From Microbacterium saperdae (lineage in GTDB: Bacteria > Actinomycetota > Actinomycetes > Actinomycetales > Microbacteriaceae): DNA of 64,000 bases. The DNA is taken from the NCBI RefSeq assembly GCF_006716345.1, contig NZ_VFOX01000002.1, forward strand, positions 1,178,001 to 1,242,000. Reading direction: 5' to 3'. A program made the position numbers and the translations under genes. Positions 61,916-64,000 of the stretch are shown here, piece after piece. The notes under the pieces are model-generated. The model saw only the letters and a list, made by a program, of their open reading frames with translations. It was not told the DNA's origin and did not search any database. How positions within the stretch are numbered: the stretch's first letter is position 1; each line of letters opens with the position of its first letter.

Positions 61916-62677
61916 ATGGAGATCACGACCACCGACCTCGGGCTCGCCGCCCGCGTCCAGCACCTGAAGAAGACCTACGGCAGCGGCGAGGGCACCGTGC
62001 GTGCGCTCGACGATGTGAGCGTCGGCATCCGCCGCGGACAGTTCACCGCGATCATGGGGCCGTCCGGATCCGGTAAGTCCACGCTCATGCACATCATGGC
62101 CGGGCTGGACACCCCCACCGAGGGGCGCTCCTGGATCGGGGACACCGAGATCACCGGTCTCGCCGATCTCGACCTGACGATTCTGCGCCGCCGTCGCGTG
62201 GGATTCATCTTCCAGGCGTTCAACCTGGTGCCCACGCTCGATGCGCTCGGCAACATCCTGCTGCCCTTCGAGCTCGACGGCCGTCGCCCCAGCGCGATCG
62301 AGCGTGCTCGCATCGACGGGCTCATCGACACCCTCGGCCTCGGCGCGCGACTGAGCCACCGCCCGCATCAGCTCTCCGGTGGACAGCAGCAGCGCGTCGC
62401 GATCGCCCGGGCTCTCGCCACCGCGCCCGACCTCGTGTTCGCCGATGAGCCCACCGGCAACCTCGACTCCCAGACCGGCCGCGAGGTACTGCAGCTGCTC
62501 GCCCGCGCGAGCCGCGAGCACGGCCAGTCCATCGCGATGGTGACGCACGACGCGATCGCCGCCAGTCACGCGGATCGGGTGCTCTACCTGGGTGACGGCC
62601 GCATCGTCGCCGACCACCCGCGGCAGACCGCCGAGGAGATCTCGGCCTACATGCTCGCCGCCGAGTTGGCGGCATGA
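61916..62677 (+). CDS. ABC ATPase (MacB/LolD/BceA type)
   Basis: 253 residues. Walker [10 protein letters not shown] near residue 49, Q-loop in [16 protein letters not shown], signature [15 protein letters not shown], Walker [14 protein letters not shown] and switch His in VTHDAIAA. The [10 protein letters not shown] stretch and the VPTL loop are typical of mechanotransmission ABC systems that pair with FtsX-like permeases. The stop overlaps the permease ATG. Confidence 0.93.
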   Translation: MEITTTDLGLAARVQHLKKTYGSGEGTVRALDDVSVGIRRGQFTAIMGPSGSGKSTLMHIMAGLDTPTEGRSWIGDTEITGLADLDLTILRRRRVGFIFQAFNLVPTLDALGNILLPFELDGRRPSAIERARIDGLIDTLGLGARLSHRPHQLSGGQQQRVAIARALATAPDLVFADEPTGNLDSQTGREVLQLLARASREHGQSIAMVTHDAIAASHADRVLYLGDGRIVADHPRQTAEEISAYMLAAELAA

Positions 62678-64000
62678 GCGCGGTCGCCACGGTCGTTCCC
62701 GAGACACGGGCGACCGCACCGAGAATGGCCTGGCTGCGCGACCGCGGCATGGGCGCGAGCATCCTGGTCGCGGCACTCTCTGCCGCCTTCGGTGTGCTGC
62801 TGGTCGAGGTCACGGCCTACATCGGCGCCGTGCTGCAGGCGGATCCCTTCATCGGAGACAGCGAGACGCTCGCCTTCGTCGTCGCGCTGTTGTCGGTGCT
62901 GCTCACGGCGGTCGCGATGTACGTCGCCGCGATCGTCACGGCCAACACGTTCTCGACGATCATCGCCGGGCGCACACGCCAGATCGCGCTCATGCGTCTG
63001 ATCGGCGCCACCGCACGGTCGCAGCGCGCCGAGGTCGGACGCCAAGGGCTCATCGTCGGCCTGATCGGTGCGGGTCTCGGTCTGCTCGTCGGACTCCTGG
63101 TCACCGTGGTGGGCGTGCAGATCGGTGCGATGCTGCTCGACAACGATCCCTCGGGCTTCTCGCTCGCACAGCCGTTCATCGCCCTCCCTGTGATCGGTGT
63201 CGCCCTCACGACCTGGGCCGCCGCGTGGGCGGGGTCGCGGCGGGTGCTCACCGTCACACCGCTGCAGGCCCTCGGCGGATCCGTCGAGCGCACGCACGAT
63301 GAGGTGTCTGGCACGAAGGGGCGTCACATCGGCGCATGGGTGCTGCTGATCGCGGGCGCCGCTCTGCTCGCGGCAGGAGTGGTGATCGGGCTGATCACTC
63401 CGCTCGGAGTCGTGGTCGCATTCCTCGGCGGACTGCTGTCCTTCACCGGACTCGCTCTGGGATCGGTGCTGTTCATGCCGCCGGTGCTGCGGCTCGTGGG
63501 GAAGATGTTCGGATCGAGCGCGACCGCGCGCCTGGCCGCCGAGAACGCGCTGCGATACCCGGAGCGTTCCTCCCGCATGGCGATCGGCGTGGTCATGGGC
63601 GTGACGCTCGTGACGATGTTCGCGGTCGCTCTCGAGTCGGCGAAGCGCCTGATGATGAATCAGTCGGGCGACGTGCCCGAGGAGTTCTTCGCTCCGTTCG
63701 ACGCGTTCGCCGCGATCATGATGGTGCTCGTCGCGGTATCGGCTGTGATCGCCGCGGTCGGGCTCGTGAACCTCCTCACGATCGGGGTGGTACAGCGACG
63801 CCGGGAGCTCGGACTGCTCCGGTCGATCGGCCTGTCGAACCGCCAGGTGCGGCGGATGGTGCTGCTCGAGGCGACGCACATCACGGTGGCCGCGACACTG
63901 ACCGGGCTCGTGCTCGGTGTCGCCTACGGGTGGATCGCGGCGCAGTCGCTGCTCGGCTCGGTGCCGACGCTTCCCGATTTCACCCCGGCGGGTCTGGTTG
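62674..64000 (+). CDS. FtsX-like ABC permease, cut by the window end
   Basis: About 442 codons are visible, with no stop before the edge. ATG overlaps the ATPase stop. An N-terminal membrane segment, an outer loop, then three clustered segments: VALLSVLLTAVAMYVAAIVTA, then RTRQIALMRLIGATARSQR, a classic FtsX/MacB cytosolic coupling motif. The motif recurs as RRRELGLLRSIGLSNRQVRRMV near residue 373, so two FtsX units are fused. This fits a BceB- or antibiotic-export-type permease; the substrate is unknown. Confidence 0.88.
   Translation, partial: MSAVATVVPETRATAPRMAWLRDRGMGASILVAALSAAFGVLLVEVTAYIGAVLQADPFIGDSETLAFVVALLSVLLTAVAMYVAAIVTANTFSTIIAGRTRQIALMRLIGATARSQRAEVGRQGLIVGLIGAGLGLLVGLLVTVVGVQIGAMLLDNDPSGFSLAQPFIALPVIGVALTTWAAAWAGSRRVLTVTPLQALGGSVERTHDEVSGTKGRHIGAWVLLIAGAALLAAGVVIGLITPLGVVVAFLGGLLSFTGLALGSVLFMPPVLRLVGKMFGSSATARLAAENALRYPERSSRMAIGVVMGVTLVTMFAVALESAKRLMMNQSGDVPEEFFAPFDAFAAIMMVLVAVSAVIAAVGLVNLLTIGVVQRRRELGLLRSIGLSNRQVRRMVLLEATHITVAATLTGLVLGVAYGWIAAQSLLGSVPTLPDFTPAGLV

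Overview
The window is GC-rich, densely packed actinobacterial chromosome. It most resembles the Microbacteriaceae, probably Microbacterium. This rests on family recognition: a BldC-type DNA-binding protein beside a 32-residue bS22-type ribosomal protein, a system II (Res) cytochrome c cluster, menaquinone genes, and many transcripts that appear to start at the start codon. I see no rRNA, tRNA, CRISPR array, phage gene or insertion sequence. No gap between genes exceeds 300 bases.

Layout. 1-8.5 kb is housekeeping: the 3' end of nadE, a large RecB-type nuclease/helicase fusion, an acetyltransferase, upp, tadA, a cation diffusion facilitator, proC and a DUF1905 protein. 8.5-11.1 kb holds a Ktr/Trk potassium channel pair and an ArsR-type regulator. 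11.3-14.1 kb is a Drr-type ABC exporter diverging from its likely TetR repressor. 14.1-16.5 kb has a variant cyclase-family hydrolase, the BldC-like protein, bS22, and a rhodanese/glutaredoxin/Dabb operon. 16.6-23.4 kb holds two ABC importers (polar amino acid type, and spermidine/iron/phosphonate type) with a YegP protein between them. 23.5-28.1 kb has a GNAT, a TauE-type exporter, aspS, a small membrane protein and a phosphoglycerate-mutase-type phosphatase. 28.1-29.5 kb is a flavin disulfide oxidoreductase diverging from a MerR regulator. 29.6-33.8 kb is the cytochrome c maturation cluster (TlpA, CcdA, ResB, CcsB).

33.9-43.5 kb holds an orphan response regulator, an SLC13 carrier, an AbgT carrier followed by a leucyl aminopeptidase, a run of small membrane and SHOCT proteins (one with a frameshift), a membrane alpha/beta hydrolase and a 2H phosphoesterase. 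43.6-53.4 kb is an efflux district: an MMPL pump whose C-terminus carries a degenerate ABC-ATPase-like domain, coupled to a YhgE/Pip membrane protein and facing a TetR gene, then two MFS transporters with XRE-cupin and TetR regulators. 53.4-60 kb has menC, menB, menE and a methyltransferase around a GNAT and a PadR/HAAS pair. 60 kb to the end is a NarL-type two-component system followed by a MacB-like ABC transporter cut by the window edge.

The most general signal is a -10-like hexamer (TANNNT) exactly 6 or 7 bases before the start codon of at least fifteen genes, which implies leaderless mRNAs. Several regulator/target pairs share intergenic gaps with perfect palindromes that can be read as operators.
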